A stretch of 64,000 nt of DNA from Hermodice carunculata (Eukaryota; Annelida; Polychaeta; Eunicida; Amphinomidae). How positions within the stretch are numbered: position 1 is the stretch's first letter; every line of letters starts with the position of its first letter. Shown here piece after piece: positions 1-10,965 of this stretch. A program made the translations under genes and the position numbers. The notes under the pieces were generated by a model. The model made no database searches and was not told the origin of the DNA. It was given only the letters and a program-made list of their open reading frames with translations. The stretch spans positions 53,588,231 through 53,652,230 of the forward strand of contig OZ026629.1 of NCBI GenBank assembly GCA_964020975.1, given 5' to 3'.

Positions 1-3000
1 TATTGTTTTACTGAAAACAACATTTATCTTGTAAATCCAAAGAGACATGTAAATAATGGGACTTCTATTTTGTATATTTTGTCTTTTTAATATGTTGTAT
101 AGCTTGGAATATAGAATTGCAATGACTGTTGAAACATATTTCTTAATTTCCAGCCGTGTGGCCAACACAGATTTGTAAAACTTTGCAACAGTACTAATAT
201 GTCACCTCATATGGGGCTTTTCTATGATCAGGCTGTTGCGGTCCCATACCATGCATGGTATGACACATTTAACTTTGCTAAAACTGTGCTAATTGCTGTC
301 ATATTGGTGTGTGCAAATCACAAGCGATGGCAATGTGTTACCAAATTGTACATATACCTCAAATTTCTTTCTTTTTTGGGGGGGGGGGGGAGGAGCAAAA
401 TTTGCATCAGGTTCATTACAATATGGTTGACCAATACACAGAGACACAGTTTGCTACAAGAAGTCTTATTAACTTTCCAACTCATCATTTTACCTATTGA
501 ATGAAACTGTGAACTTTTTTTTTTTTTAACATTTGTATGTGCGTAGGTGGTAGGTATATGAGGGCAGAAGGCTCCAGGCGAGTTAAACTCATCTAACTTG
601 GCACCTAGTTACTGTAGAATGTAAATTGGTACTTGTACATATATCACACAAACAAGTGAGGAGTGAAAAAATTGCAAGAAGAGCTATAACACAAATATTT
701 AAAGTTGCAATTTGAATTTTGTCACTAGTGCTGGCAGTTCCTGTTTGTGTGCATACATTAATTCAAACATACATTGTGTTTGATTATTATTTTGTTTTTA
801 GTCTGTTTTGCATGCAACGGGCAAGAGAAAACAAGTGGAGAAACAGAATGAATTAATTACCCAGGGCCCAGTTTTCCAAACCCTGAACAGTGGCTCAGTG
901 TAGTATTGTTGCAGTATGTGGCACTGGTGACTGATACCTAAGCTGCAAGGTTGCCTCAGCACTGATGAGTCTTTCCAAAAGCAAATTAAATCTCGATTCA
1001 TGTATAAAATTTCAAAGGGTACATACAAAATTATCTGCAGATGAAATGCTGAGCTTTTTCAACCCCCCCCCCCCCCAAAAAAAATGCTTAATTACACTTA
1101 GTATTATTTTCTTGCTTGCAATAAGGTTTGTGGAAAGTGCACTGTGGCCTTTTCAGTTTGGACTGCGTTTAAATTTTACTTTCAAGGTGCAAATTTTGGT
1201 TTTAATTTGTTTCTACGCCAACGTTGTTGCATCTGAACAACTCCATGAAGTAGTCATTAATCCCGGGCTTGTTACAAAACTAGTTCTGCAGAGACACAGT
1301 CAAATTAATGATTTTGTGCTCTGGAAGCATACCCGAGCACCTGGCTGAAGTACACTTGTTTGATACATGCACAATGAATAAGTGGTTGCATCATAAGTGA
1401 AATAATAGTCACTCTCACAGACATTTGTTTTTTGTAAATGGTCTGTGTGATATGTGTACCAAAGAGATGTCTGGAAATGAAGAAAATGTCATGACTCGTG
1501 TTGCATCCAGGTAACCGTGTAAACACTGAAGTTTGACATATTGCAAACCCTGGAATTCTAATTCAGTTAAAAACTTCTGAAACAGAAATTAAATGCCTTT
1601 ACTATTAAAAAAAAAATAAGTGGAATTAAAATGTAACAAGAACAACATGGACTTCATCTCATGAATGGGTGAGTGTGACTGAATTGCAAGAAAATAGTAT
1701 TGAAAGTTAAATTACCAAATTAGTTAACGTGTTTTGTTAAGTGTTTGGCGTTTATGTAATAGACCAAAGTTGGAAAATCCATTCAAGTTGCAAGTTTAAA
1801 GGGTAATGTCATCATGCAGCTACCATAAATATTATGTATATCATGTGGATGGCAATCAGGGTGTTCTGATATATGTGTAAACTAGAAACCTGACAAAAAA
1901 AACAAAAAAAGAAAAAATTCTTCCTTTTAAAGGTCATTGCCCTCTTAATTGTCTCAACTTGTTTCCTAAATCCATAAATATAAACAATGCTAAATATTCA
2001 CTGTTTGATGATCATTTATATATTAATTCCTCGGAAATATTGGAAATATAGGTCATCAATAAGCTTACTTTTGTTAACTTTGTGAAGCACCCTGGGTGTT
2101 TAAAAAGGAAAATACGATATTTCTCCATGATGCAAGTACAGTGGTACCTGCTTTAAAGACCACCTCTCATGAGAGACCAGTTTTTAAGATCACCCACTGA
2201 AGACACTGGGCCCTATTTCTGTGTTAAGTTGCTTGCAATGAAAGACCCCTTGCCATATATGAGCACTTTTGCCCAGTAGTAGGGGTTGTCCAAAATGGCA
2301 GGAACTGCTGTATGGCACTCGATGTGTGCTTATGTTCAATATGGTACAAAAAGAATAATTGAGCTTGCAGAATTTAAGAAAAAAAGTCTTGGCTTTCTTA
2401 GAAATTGTTTTATGGTCGATGCAGTTCATGAAATACAGCAGGCCTATGTTGAAAAGCACTGTAATTCATACCTCATTTTCTAAGTAAAATGCTTGGAAAT
2501 AATTTAATGGTGCAGAGCACTATTGTAAGTAGCAAACATAGTGTAGTGTAGATGCAACAGCTGACAGAAATACTGATGCGAGGAAATGTGACAGAACTGA
2601 ACACTCCCCATCTTGATATACCTGGTGTAGTATTTGTAATATCACCTTTCAGGTGTCTGTTTACATTTAAAGTTGAGTACTTGGACAATCAAACTTTTCA
2701 CTGTGTAAAACTCGTGATTTTACAAACTTTGTTCAATCTGATGTATTACACATCCAGCATTCAAAATTAGGATTTGTGCTGTACATTTAATATTTGTTAC
2801 TTTTGTTGAGGTTAAAGTTACGAAGACTTCAAGCTTATTTTCTTCATAATGAAAGACACTGAAGGGGAATAGAGAAAACATTCAAGTTAGTCTGTTTTCT
2901 GCGACTATTTCTCTGCATTATAGTCCTATGTTATGATTCAGCATTAAAGAAAACTGACAATACATTGTGTGTTCTTTGTAAATTACTTCATACATACACA

Positions 3001-3302
3001 TTCTGTGTAAACAAGATTGCCAGCTTTGTGTATTTATATAGAATTCTGATTTGAAGTGTGGTGTCAGTGATGGAAAGCTGCAGCCATCAGAAATTGTTCA
3101 GGTGGTATCTGAGATACCAAGTTGTGATCTTTGTATTTTACATGTACTTTCTTGGCTGATTGACTGATGGGGTTGTCATCTTTGTGCCCATCTTTTATGC
3201 TTTGGCACATTAGCATGAGATTTTGTGCATGTATGAGAACTAAAGGGTATGTAGTGTTGTGGGGTAGGTAAGTTATCTGGATCACCGAAAACTGATGGAT
3301 CC
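1..3302. other. Plain non-coding DNA with homopolymer tracts
   Basis: I see no gene here. All open frames are short, low-complexity and unlike known proteins. The stretch holds a T-run fused to a G-run (about 372-390), a T-run at 517-528 and a C-run fused to an A-run (1063-1084). The + strand looks rich in G and T, as in an intron transcribed on +. Confidence 0.6.
2139..2200 (+). mobile_element. Fragment of a pogo/Tigger-like MITE (left end)
   Basis: A TA followed by CAGTGGTACCTG and then the AAGACCACC and GAGAGACCA words matches the left ends of the complete TA-flanked MITEs at 43165, 58681 and 59217. The right terminus is missing, so this is a remnant. Confidence 0.5.
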
Positions 3303-4853
3303 TTTTTAGCTCTGCTGACTTGTAGCTCACAGAGCTTATGTGATTTTTCATCTGTTCTTCAAGCCATAAACTTTTGCTTGTGGATGTGATACAGTCCACA
3401 ATTTTCAAGTGTCATGTCTATCCTTCTGTTCATAAACTTTTGCTTGTTAGTGCAATACCACAGTTTTCAAGTTAGCCCAGTATAACTTTCAGAACCTATA
3501 GGGTGTTTGAAAATCTAAGCCCCTTTTGATATTGGTAGTGCCACCTACATTATGTAATATAGGGGTCAATACGTGAAAATCTTGTGAACATTCTAGCATC
3601 TTTAATTTTTGGTGGATCTTAGCCAAATTTGGTGGGATTGTGGGGGAGGTTAAACTCTAAGTTGCAAATGATACTAGTGGCGCCACCTATAATTTCAAAT
3701 TATGAGCCAAAATGTGTTTTAAAATATAAAATTCCATACTTGTAAAAGTAATTGAATTAGACTTGCCGAATTTATATGATATATAGACCATGGCCAAAGG
3801 TAGAATGTTACATGATATCAGTGACCTTGACATATTTTTGTGAGGTCACCATGCCTGTACAGTTGAAAAGGTGATTTTGTAATGGCAGGGTGTAGCTTGG
3901 ACATCAATGGCAAAGAGAATTTAGCTTCCAGATCAGAATTGAAGTTGATCACATAATACATAAAACTGTACTTGGTAAAGTACTTTTTGGGTCACTGTGA
4001 CTCAGTTAATATGGAAATCGGCGTTTGTCCCAAGTTTATTGTTTTTCGTTGATAACTCAAAAAGTTATTACCTGATTTGAACAAATAGACTATGCATGGA
4101 AAGCTAGATGTGGGGCACATATTTTGAACATAACATTTTTTTAATTGGAGTTGAAGGTCAAGGTCAAATGGCCAGTTTGAATATAGGGGTCATTTTGTGA
4201 ATGCTCTGCACCCCACAATTTTTGAAATAGGCCCATATAACGTTTGGAAGTTATAAAGTGCATGAAAATCTTTGTCAATATTAATGTTGGTGGCGCCACC
4301 TATAGTATTATGTAATATACAGGTCAAAATGTGAAAATCTTGTGACCACAATACTATCCAGATTGCTCAAGTTAGCCCTATATAACTTTCAGAACTTCTA
4401 GGGTATATAAAAATCTAGGATCATTTCAATATTGGTGGCGCTACCCACAAGGTTATGTAATATAGGGGTCAAAATATGAAAATCTTGTGAACACTTTAGC
4501 ATCTTTAATTTTTGGCAGATCTTCAAATTTGGTGGGATTGTGGGGAGGTCTAAGCATAAGTTGTTAATGATACTAGTGGTGCCACCTATAATTTGACGGA
4601 AATTATGAGCCAAAATGTGTCTTAAGATATAGAATTCCATATCTTTAAAAGTAATTTGATTAGACTTTCCAAATTTATAGGATATATAGACAATGTCCAA
4701 AGCTAGAATTTTGTATAATATCAGTGACCTTGACATATTTTTGTGAAGTCACCCTGCCTGTAAAGTTGAAAGAGGTGATTTGGGAATGGTAGAGTGCAGC
4801 TTCGACATCAATGGGAATGTGAGCACAGCACCAGGCCTATGGGCCTCTTGTAT
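3303..4853 (+). repeat. Long unclassified interspersed repeat, copy 1
   Basis: The copy opens with TTTTAGCTCTGCTGAC and closes with GGGCCTCTTGT. Inside, a module of about 0.8-0.9 kb occurs about twice. Recurring landmarks are a GGTGGCGCCACCTA-like word, TATGTAATATAGGGGTCAA, GTGAAAATCTTGTGA and CAGTGACCTTGACATATTT. The same landmarks return in the copy at 5527-7323, so the identity as a dispersed family is firm. No long frame or known transposase or reverse transcriptase is visible. The ends carry AGCTCTGCTG and its complement CAGCAGAGC, suggesting a non-autonomous element with imperfect terminal inverted repeats, but I cannot assign a class. Confidence 0.7.
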
Positions 4854-5134
4854 AACAAGAGGTGACCTTATTATTCTATCCCAATGTCACTGAGGGCACA
4901 AGGTTAAGGATTCATTCATGCTTGTCTTGGCAAATGCAACAATATCCATCACAGGAATTGCATAAATGAGCTATGATTACATATGGAGCAAATACCATCT
5001 GGTGGACATTTTATACACTAAATTTACATAAGCTTTATATGTTCAGAAGCCACTTGAGGACTTGCAACTTTGAAATGAATAGGTGCAATATAGCCACGGT
5101 GCCAGCAGAGCATTAGGCCCATGGGCCTCTTGTT
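4854..5134 (+). repeat. Partial 3' end of the same long repeat family
   Basis: After the first terminator-like GGGCCTCTTGT comes AACAAGAGG, which could pair back on it. About 280 bp later there is a second end, CAGCAGAGCATTAGG followed by CCATGGGCCTCTTGTTT. The same end closes the copy at 7323. This looks like a truncated extra copy or a duplicated terminus. Confidence 0.5.
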
Positions 5135-5372
5135 TAACAAATTTTTGTTTTCTCACCCCAGTTTTCACTTGTACAAAACATTCACTCGGATAGTTCTGAA
5201 ACCTGGCCTTTTTACTTCCTCTCCAAAATCCTCATCCCCTAGACCAGAGTGGGAATTATGGATTGAATGACAAGGTCAGCTGTAGCAAGCTGTTTACACA
5301 GACCTCTTGTGCTTGTGTTGCATTTGTGTGCAACAAGATGTCAACCACTGGCCTGAATTTCACCAGACAACT

Positions 5373-5408
<36 letters not shown>

Positions 5409-5493
5409 CAAAAGGGTGTATGGTAGTGTATTGCATAAACCCAACGGATGATGTGGGCAACTATTGCAATGGCCCCTTTAGCCTGTACAAGTA
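5135..5493. other. Spacer with a T30 tract
   Basis: No gene is visible. A T-run of 30 bases lies at 5375-5404, just upstream of the second long repeat copy. It could be an ordinary microsatellite. Confidence 0.5.
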
Positions 5494-5554
5494 AGTTTAT
5501 TAGCTCTGCTGGCCAAAGGTCACACAGACCTTTGGCCAGTAGAGCTAATAAACT
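5494..5554. repeat. 28-bp-arm hairpin at the left end of repeat copy 2
   Basis: The arms at 5494-5521 and 5527-5554 are complementary over 28 bp with one mismatch around a 5-nt loop (ACACA). The arm contains TTAGCTCTGCTGG, the family's terminal word. The hairpin therefore sits at the element boundary, as if the terminus had been duplicated in inverted orientation. Confidence 0.8.
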
Positions 5555-7025
5555 GGTATCACTCATGTTTGTCCGTCCGTCCCTAAACTTTTGGCTTGTG
5601 AGTGCTATACAGTCCATGGTTTTCAAGAAAACACCATATAACTTTGGAGGCTTGTCAAGTGTATAAAAATCTAGGTCGAGTTTGATATTGGTGGCACTAC
5701 CTGCACTATTTAATATATGGGTCAAAATGTGAAAATCTTGTGACCACTCTATAGCATCCTTAATGTTTAATAGATCTTCATCAAATTAAGTGGGATTGTG
5801 GAGGAGTTCAAAATCACAATTGCATTTGATATTAGTGGTGCCACCTATAATTTGACATTATGAGCCAAAATGTGTTTCAAGATGCAAAATTCCATCTCAA
5901 AAGTGATTGAGTGAGACTTGCAAAATTTATATGATGTATAGACCATGTCCAATGCTTTTAGGCTATGTAATATCAGAGACCTTGACATATTTTTGTTAGG
6001 CCACCAGGCCTGTAAAGTTGAAAGAGTTAATTTTGTTATGGCAGAATGTAGCTTGGACATCAATGGCAAAGAGAATTGAGCCTCCAGATCAAAATTGCAT
6101 ATGATTACATTGTACCATAGATCGTGGAGGCAATCTGTGATTGTACATAAAACTGTACTTGGTGACCTAATTTTTCAGTCACCGTGACCCAATGATTATG
6201 GACTTTGGCACTTGTCAAAGTTTATTTTATTGTTTTTCTACAATTACTCGAAAAGTTATTATCTGATCAAACAGACAGACCATGTATGAAAAGCTGGATT
6301 CAGGGCACACATTTTGAATATAACAATTTTTTAATCCGAGTTGAAGGTCATGGTCAAATGGCCAGTTGGAATATAAGAGTAATCTTGTGAATGCTCTGTA
6401 CCCCCACAGTTTCTGATTTAGGCCCACATATATATTTTTAGAACTTAATTATGAAGTGAACGAAAATCTATGTCGACATCAATGTTGGTGGGCCCCCAAC
6501 AGTGTTATGTAATATACAGGTCAAAATGTGAAAATCATTTTACTAGTTCAGCATCTGTATTTTTTTATGGATCTTCACAAAATTTAGGGGGATTGTAGAA
6601 GAGGTCAAAATCTTAGTTGCTTATGATGCTGGTGGAACCATGTATACTTTGATGGAATTTTTGAGTAAAAGTGTTTTGACACAAAATTCCATGTTTCAAA
6701 AATTAATTTAAGTAGACATGCCAAATTAATAGGATATATAGATCATGTCCAATGCTAATATGTTATGTGAGATCAGTGACCATTACCTATTTTTGTTAGG
6801 TCAGTATACCTGTTAAGTTGGAACAGGTGATTTTGTAATGGCAGGGTGTAGCTTCGAAATCAATAGCAAAGAGAATTGAGCCTCCAGATTAGAATTGCAC
6901 TTGAGAAAATTGTATATAAAACTCTTGGTAACCTACTTTTTGGATCACCAGATACGCCACAAGTATGTACAATGTGGAAGTGTGATAGTGCATAATATGG
7001 ATGATGATTACTTTTTCAAGTTCAT

Positions 7026-7042
7026 GGGGGGGGGGGGGGGGG
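7026..7042 (+). repeat. G17 homopolymer
   Basis: Seventeen consecutive G lie just left of the nested MITE. The run is a candidate for quadruplex formation and for sequencing length error. Confidence 0.9.
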
Positions 7043-7045
7043 AGA

Positions 7046-7256
7046 CTGTAGGTTGCCTTAATTTTGCTGTACTGTTATTTTCACTTGTTTTGCTGATGGC
7101 ACAAAACCATGAAATAAAAACAGTGAAATACATAGTATTTTTTTTAAATGGTTTGAATAGAAATTGTCCAAAACAGTGAAAGTAAAATTACTGTGAAAAT
7201 GTCAAAAATACCAAAACTGTGAAAATTTATAGATGCAAAAATAAAGCAATATACAG
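7046..7256 (+). mobile_element. TA-flanked MITE (CTGTA family), copy 1
   Basis: It aligns throughout with the better-preserved copy at 41799-42010: TTAATTTTGCTGT, CTGATGGCACAAAACCA and AAACTGTCCA-type words occur in the same order, at almost the same total length (about 211 versus 212 bp). It ends in ATACAG followed by TA. No coding capacity. The TA target and short inverted ends suggest mobilisation by a Tc1/mariner-type transposase. It is nested in the long repeat and so is younger than it. Confidence 0.7.
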
Positions 7257-7362
7257 TACTTTTCAGGAAATTATTTTTTGGTGATGGTGGTCAGCAGAGC
7301 ATTAGGCACATGGGCCTTTTGTTAAATTAAATATGAACAAGATTTACGGTTCACTTGATGCT

Positions 7363-7396
7363 ATCATGGACCTACTACAGATAGTAGGTCCATGAT
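7363..7396. repeat. Perfect 15-bp hairpin with 4-nt loop
   Basis: ATCATGGACCTACTA at 7363-7377 is followed by CAGA and then its exact complement at 7382-7396. It lies just downstream of the long repeat copy and outside any gene seen. No T-tract follows; the function is unknown. Confidence 0.85.
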
Positions 7397-7749
7397 GCTA
7401 TATCACAAAGCTATCACAGAAGTTTGAATGGTATTTCAAATTATACTTTTGAAATTTAATATTTAACATTTTTAATTGCCCCAAATTTTAAATTTAAAGA
7501 CTGTGACTCAGGTCATGTACCATCGGATGTGTCTAGATTCTCATTTGCAAATTCCCCCAATTTCAAAATGAAGAGACCATGCTTTGGGGTCATAATATTG
7601 ATTGGGTAACATGAAGATGGATCACATATTGATTTATAAAAACATCTTGTTTATTCTTAGTGAGGTGCACAGTATCACCTACAGAGCTGTATCTGTGCTT
7701 AATTTAGAATTTCTGTGTATAGTGCTCAACAAAAACAACCGATAAGTGA

Positions 7750-8008
7750 AAGAAAGATAGATTTATTGGGAAATCAAAATGTCTGTTGATACACTTCCAC
7801 AACGACGGATCCCCATTTGGTGACAAGATGACGTCACATGTGACCTCCGGGGATGTCATCCGGGTGACCTCGTATACCGACGATGGCGCCGCATGGCTAA
7901 ACAAAAACTGCACCAGCCAGGACAGTCACAGTTCAAGTTGTGAAGTTCGGAACATCATCCACAATCTAAGAGGAGCGACTGTTGTTACCTTAACAAAGCT
8001 GTCACAAG
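7750..8008 (+). CDS. Candidate coding block A of an unrecognised protein
   Basis: The frame is open from 7750 (after a TGA at 7747) to 8136, about 129 codons, in a CpG-rich, roughly 50% GC island unlike its surroundings. The peptide looks like a folded extracellular domain: SGDVIRVTSYTDDGAAWLN, then two Cys about ten residues apart, then EVRNIIHNLRGATVVTL. A donor-like CAAG|GTAAGG occurs at 8008/8009 and a weaker AAAG|GTACAG at 8065/8066. No convincing acceptor or start is seen upstream. There is a faint resemblance to the N-terminal part of the secreted protein Out at first (two DG turns at nearly equal spacing), too weak to name it. It could instead be a promoter-type CpG island or an unidentified insert. 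Confidence 0.35.
7829..7836. promoter_or_regulatory. Perfect CRE-like palindrome TGACGTCA
   Basis: TGACGTCA is the consensus CREB/ATF site. It lies in the CpG-rich island at 7.78-8.50 kb. If that island is a promoter rather than coding sequence, this is its most recognisable element. A chance match is possible. Confidence 0.25.
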
Positions 8009-8250
8009 GTAAGGAATCGCCCGTTAAGGCGTACAAACGAAACACAAGTCCAGATTATCACAAAGGTACAGGTTGCAAAGCACTGGAAACTTGCCTCACG
8101 TTCGTGTACGTGCTATGCCTGTGGTGGGCTGCCCCATAACTTCATGAAAACACTAGGCTGCATGTCTGCCTCGTCGTAAAACTTGTCTAGTGCTAGTAGT
8201 AGTAGTGGTACTGTTGGACGAAAGAGACATTGTGTGAATTGTATTGACAG

Positions 8251-8496
8251 GGGGGAAAAAAAGTCTGTAAAACTGGTTGTAAAAGACCGCGCACGGAGCC
8301 CGCAAAACTGCGCAGACAACATTATTGTCCGCACAAAGATCACTGTCGTGCGCGGGGCTCGTGCGGCAGTCGGTTCTGCGACTTCCTGGCCGATGAAGTG
8401 ACTGGTCAGCAGGTCAATAGGACCATCATAGAACTGAACCCGACTTCATCACTCACTCCTTCAATCACCTCGTCGCCTAGGTTCTACAAGAAATAG
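8251..8496 (+). CDS. Candidate terminal coding block B, Cys-rich C-terminus
   Basis: The frame is open from 8248 to a TAG at 8494-8496, the same frame register as block A. The peptide is basic and Cys-rich. A C-x3-C pair is followed by a cluster HYCPHKDHCRARGSCGSRFC, then DFLADEVTGQQVNRTIIELN and a short Ser/Pro tail ending YKK. Cys spacing is C-x3-C-x16-C-x5-C-x5-C-x4-C, which suggests a disulfide-rich secreted end or a zinc-binding module. An acceptor-like GACAG lies at 8246-8250, but the phase would not match the 8008 donor; an AG at 8262-8263 would match but has a purine-rich approach. An ATTAAA lies near 8789. I do not recognise the family. Confidence 0.38.
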   Translation, partial: GGKKVCKTGCKRPRTEPAKLRRQHYCPHKDHCRARGSCGSRFCDFLADEVTGQQVNRTIIELNPTSSLTPSITSSPRFYKK

Positions 8497-8917
8497 ATTA
8501 TTCGGGTTACGTTGATCTTTTTGAAGAGTCAACAGATGGAAGTTTTATTCTTATTTATTTATTTTGTTTTATTTTTATGACAAACATTTTTGGTTCATTG
8601 AACAGTCCAAGGTGTTAGGGTAAATATATGGAGAAACAATAGTGTTCAGCACCATGTTGTAAATTAGTGACATTGAAGGTATCTTTTATCATGTTTAAAT
8701 AATCAATGATTGAACAATGCTGCTCTTGCATTGAGCAGATAATCTGTACAAGAAGTTCATTGCCTGTACTGTGAGATTTTTAAATATTAAAGCATTCCAT
8801 GTGCAATTAATTGCATTCATGTGGATACAAGGCCTGAGAAAATTGCAAATGATTGTGTTATCTGTTGCAGTGGTGGCCCAGATTTTTGTCAAGCAAAAGT
8901 TTCAAGTTCATCATAAA

Positions 8918-9102
8918 CAGAGGTGCCAAGTCTCCCGATTTGGTGGGAGATCTCCTGTTTTTCTAATAATAAATCATCCAAATTTGTCTGTCTCCTGCTT
9001 TTTCACAGGTTTCCTCCATTATAATATAATAGGACTCCCGCTTTTTGCAACATTTTTCAGCTTGAGCACCCGTTTTATATGGTGGGCAACTTCGCACCTC
9101 TG
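8918..9102 (+). mobile_element. Short TIR element (CAGAGGTG...CACCTCTG MITE)
   Basis: Terminal inverted repeats CAGAGGTGCCAAGT and AACTTCGCACCTCTG match with a few differences over a 185-bp element. Flanking CATAAA (8912-8917) and CATAAT (9103-9108) look like an imperfect 6-bp target duplication. The TIR start is hAT-like, although hAT elements usually duplicate 8 bp. No coding capacity. Confidence 0.6.
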
Positions 9103-10545
9103 CATAATAGAATATTTTAAAATGTAATTTGCTGGTTCAATCAGTGCGATATTTTTCCAGGCTGGTCTTTCTATTGCACAGTAGTCAGTACTGCACCTGT
9201 GTTGTCAGATGTATACTTTCAGTTTTATCATGTCTGCACAGCAGACGCATAAGATAAGGCAGCTGCCCTTCTTCCACAGACACTAATGTCAATAGCAGTC
9301 TTGCTTTTGTCTAAAAAGGTACTGCAGACTTTCCAAGGGGTACATGTTACCACATTTTACCTTGATTATTTGTGACAGTGAAGAAACATGGTATGCAACC
9401 ACTCAAAATGCACGGGACATTGTGCCAATATTTTCAGCAAATGAACACAGGAACATACCAAGCAGCATGCGCTCAACACCTGTTGAATGTGGCCGGAATT
9501 AAATACAAATTTTGATCTGTTTCAAGAAATGACAGTGACATGATAAATAGGTCATATGACAGTTGTCATCCAGTGAAGAAATTTCACTCCAGCTGATAGT
9601 CTGTTGCTAGGCTTGCCATAGTATTGACTATTTGACTTGATGAGGGCCACATCTGAGGAGAATTAAAACAGGGAGTCTTCTTAGCTTAAATGCAATCAAA
9701 AAAAAAAAAAAAAAGTGACACACTTTACTACCAATATTAACAAAAGCCAGATGCAGGGGACAGGGAAATGCATGCCCCTCATATGTGGGGGTACAGAACC
9801 TGTGTGCATCAGCATACACACACAGAGATTGCAACTTGTGGGCATTTCACACTCTGATGTACATGTACTGCAATGAAAAGATGGGGAAGTGGTGCACAAG
9901 AGTTTAAATGTTTTTTCCTGTAATTTTGATGATCATTTTATGGTGGATAATAGGTGCAGGTTACGGCAATTTGAAAGGCTTGGATGTCTGAACTGTTTTG
10001 GAAGTCTGGGATTGACTTCCTGTTCTTTTGTAATACATGACATAAAAAATCCAAGGCCAAAAACAGTGATCGATCCGATGGCTGGGTCTAAAAAATCAAC
10101 CTTTCATCGCCTTTCACTAATGTAAAAATGACAAAGCTGGACATGTACATAATATCAGTACATTATATGGTGTGAGGATAAAAGAAGTGCAAAACTTGTG
10201 GCCCTGTCAAATATATCTTAAATGTGTAACAAATGCTCTGTTCCAGTGTTATGTGCATGCCTTTTGCTGTTTTCATAGACTTGAGGAAACGTGATGCTAA
10301 CCAGCAGGGTTGAAGGAGTACAAGTTTAAGTTGGTTGACATTTGTTACATACTTCAACTGTTGGTGCTGTGTCTCAATAAATGTTGACTTTGCAGCTTGA
10401 TTCTGCTGATTTAAATTGGAATTTATTTGTATATTTTATAACAGCTAAATATCTTCAATTTGACAGATTTCAAGGTTGCCAATCTGTTACATCTTCTTGA
10501 ATCATATCTGACTTTCAAAGATAAACATACCTCATGTAGGCAAAG
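9103..10545. other. Non-coding DNA, nothing recognised
   Basis: No gene or structured RNA is seen. An A-run of 17 lies at 9698-9714. Short open frames on both strands show no protein-like features. Confidence 0.6.
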
Positions 10546-10718
10546 CAGGGCTTGATATTTAGGTTTTTCATTACATATGCTTGTGAAACAGGTATTTTTT
10601 GCACCATTTGGTACAAGTAACATTGGGTTAAATCTCTATGGAGTTCAAAATATTTACTTGTTCTGATAGAAACGTTAGCTTTTCCAGACAACAGGGCTTG
10701 CTTCAATGTCAAGCCCTG
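10546..10718 (+). mobile_element. hAT-like MITE with 5-bp target duplication
   Basis: The inverted ends CAGGGCTTGA and TCAAGCCCTG are perfect over 10 bp. The element is flanked on both sides by CAAAG (10541-10545 and 10719-10723), a clean 5-bp target duplication. CAGGG...CCCTG termini are typical of hAT transposons. A 5-bp rather than 8-bp duplication points to the hAT5-type group. At 173 bp it is non-autonomous. Degenerate ACAAGT/ACTTGT words inside recall the subterminal repeats of the larger element at 33126. Confidence 0.8.
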
Positions 10719-10921
10719 CAAAGGGCTGATGATATGTGTATGCTATGAATAATACATGGAACTTTGTCTGTTATGCAGGCAAGTAAATTACATTAATTTA
10801 TGAACAGTAGTTGGGAAAAGGCAACAACCTAACTATAGATCTGCAATTGAGGCTTAGTTTAAATTTTCAGTTGTGTCCCATACATTTGAAAGGGGTAATA
10901 CAATAATTGAAAACAAGCTAG

Positions 10922-10965
10922 CCAGGGCTTGACATTAGGCAAGACTGGTGTAGTGCTGCAAATTA
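10922..10965 (+). mobile_element. Solo end of a hAT-like MITE
   Basis: CCAGGGCTTGACATTAGGC repeats the left terminus of the element at 10546, but no matching right end follows. Probably a decayed remnant. Confidence 0.4.

Larger units (their letters stand above)
5527..7323 (+). repeat. Long unclassified interspersed repeat, copy 2
   Basis: It shares the order of landmarks with the copy at 3303: GTCCGTCCGTCCC, ACTTTTGGCTTGTGAG, TGTGAAAATCTTGTGACCA, ACCTTGACATATTTTTG and TAGCTTGGACATCAATGG. Two internal modules lie about 0.8 kb apart, with the TATACAGGTCAAAATG-type word at about 5700 and 6510. It ends with CAGCAGAGCATTAGG and GGGCCTTTTGTT. A TA-flanked MITE (7046-7256) is nested near the right end. 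No transposition gene is seen, so the copy is presumably non-autonomous. Confidence 0.7.
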
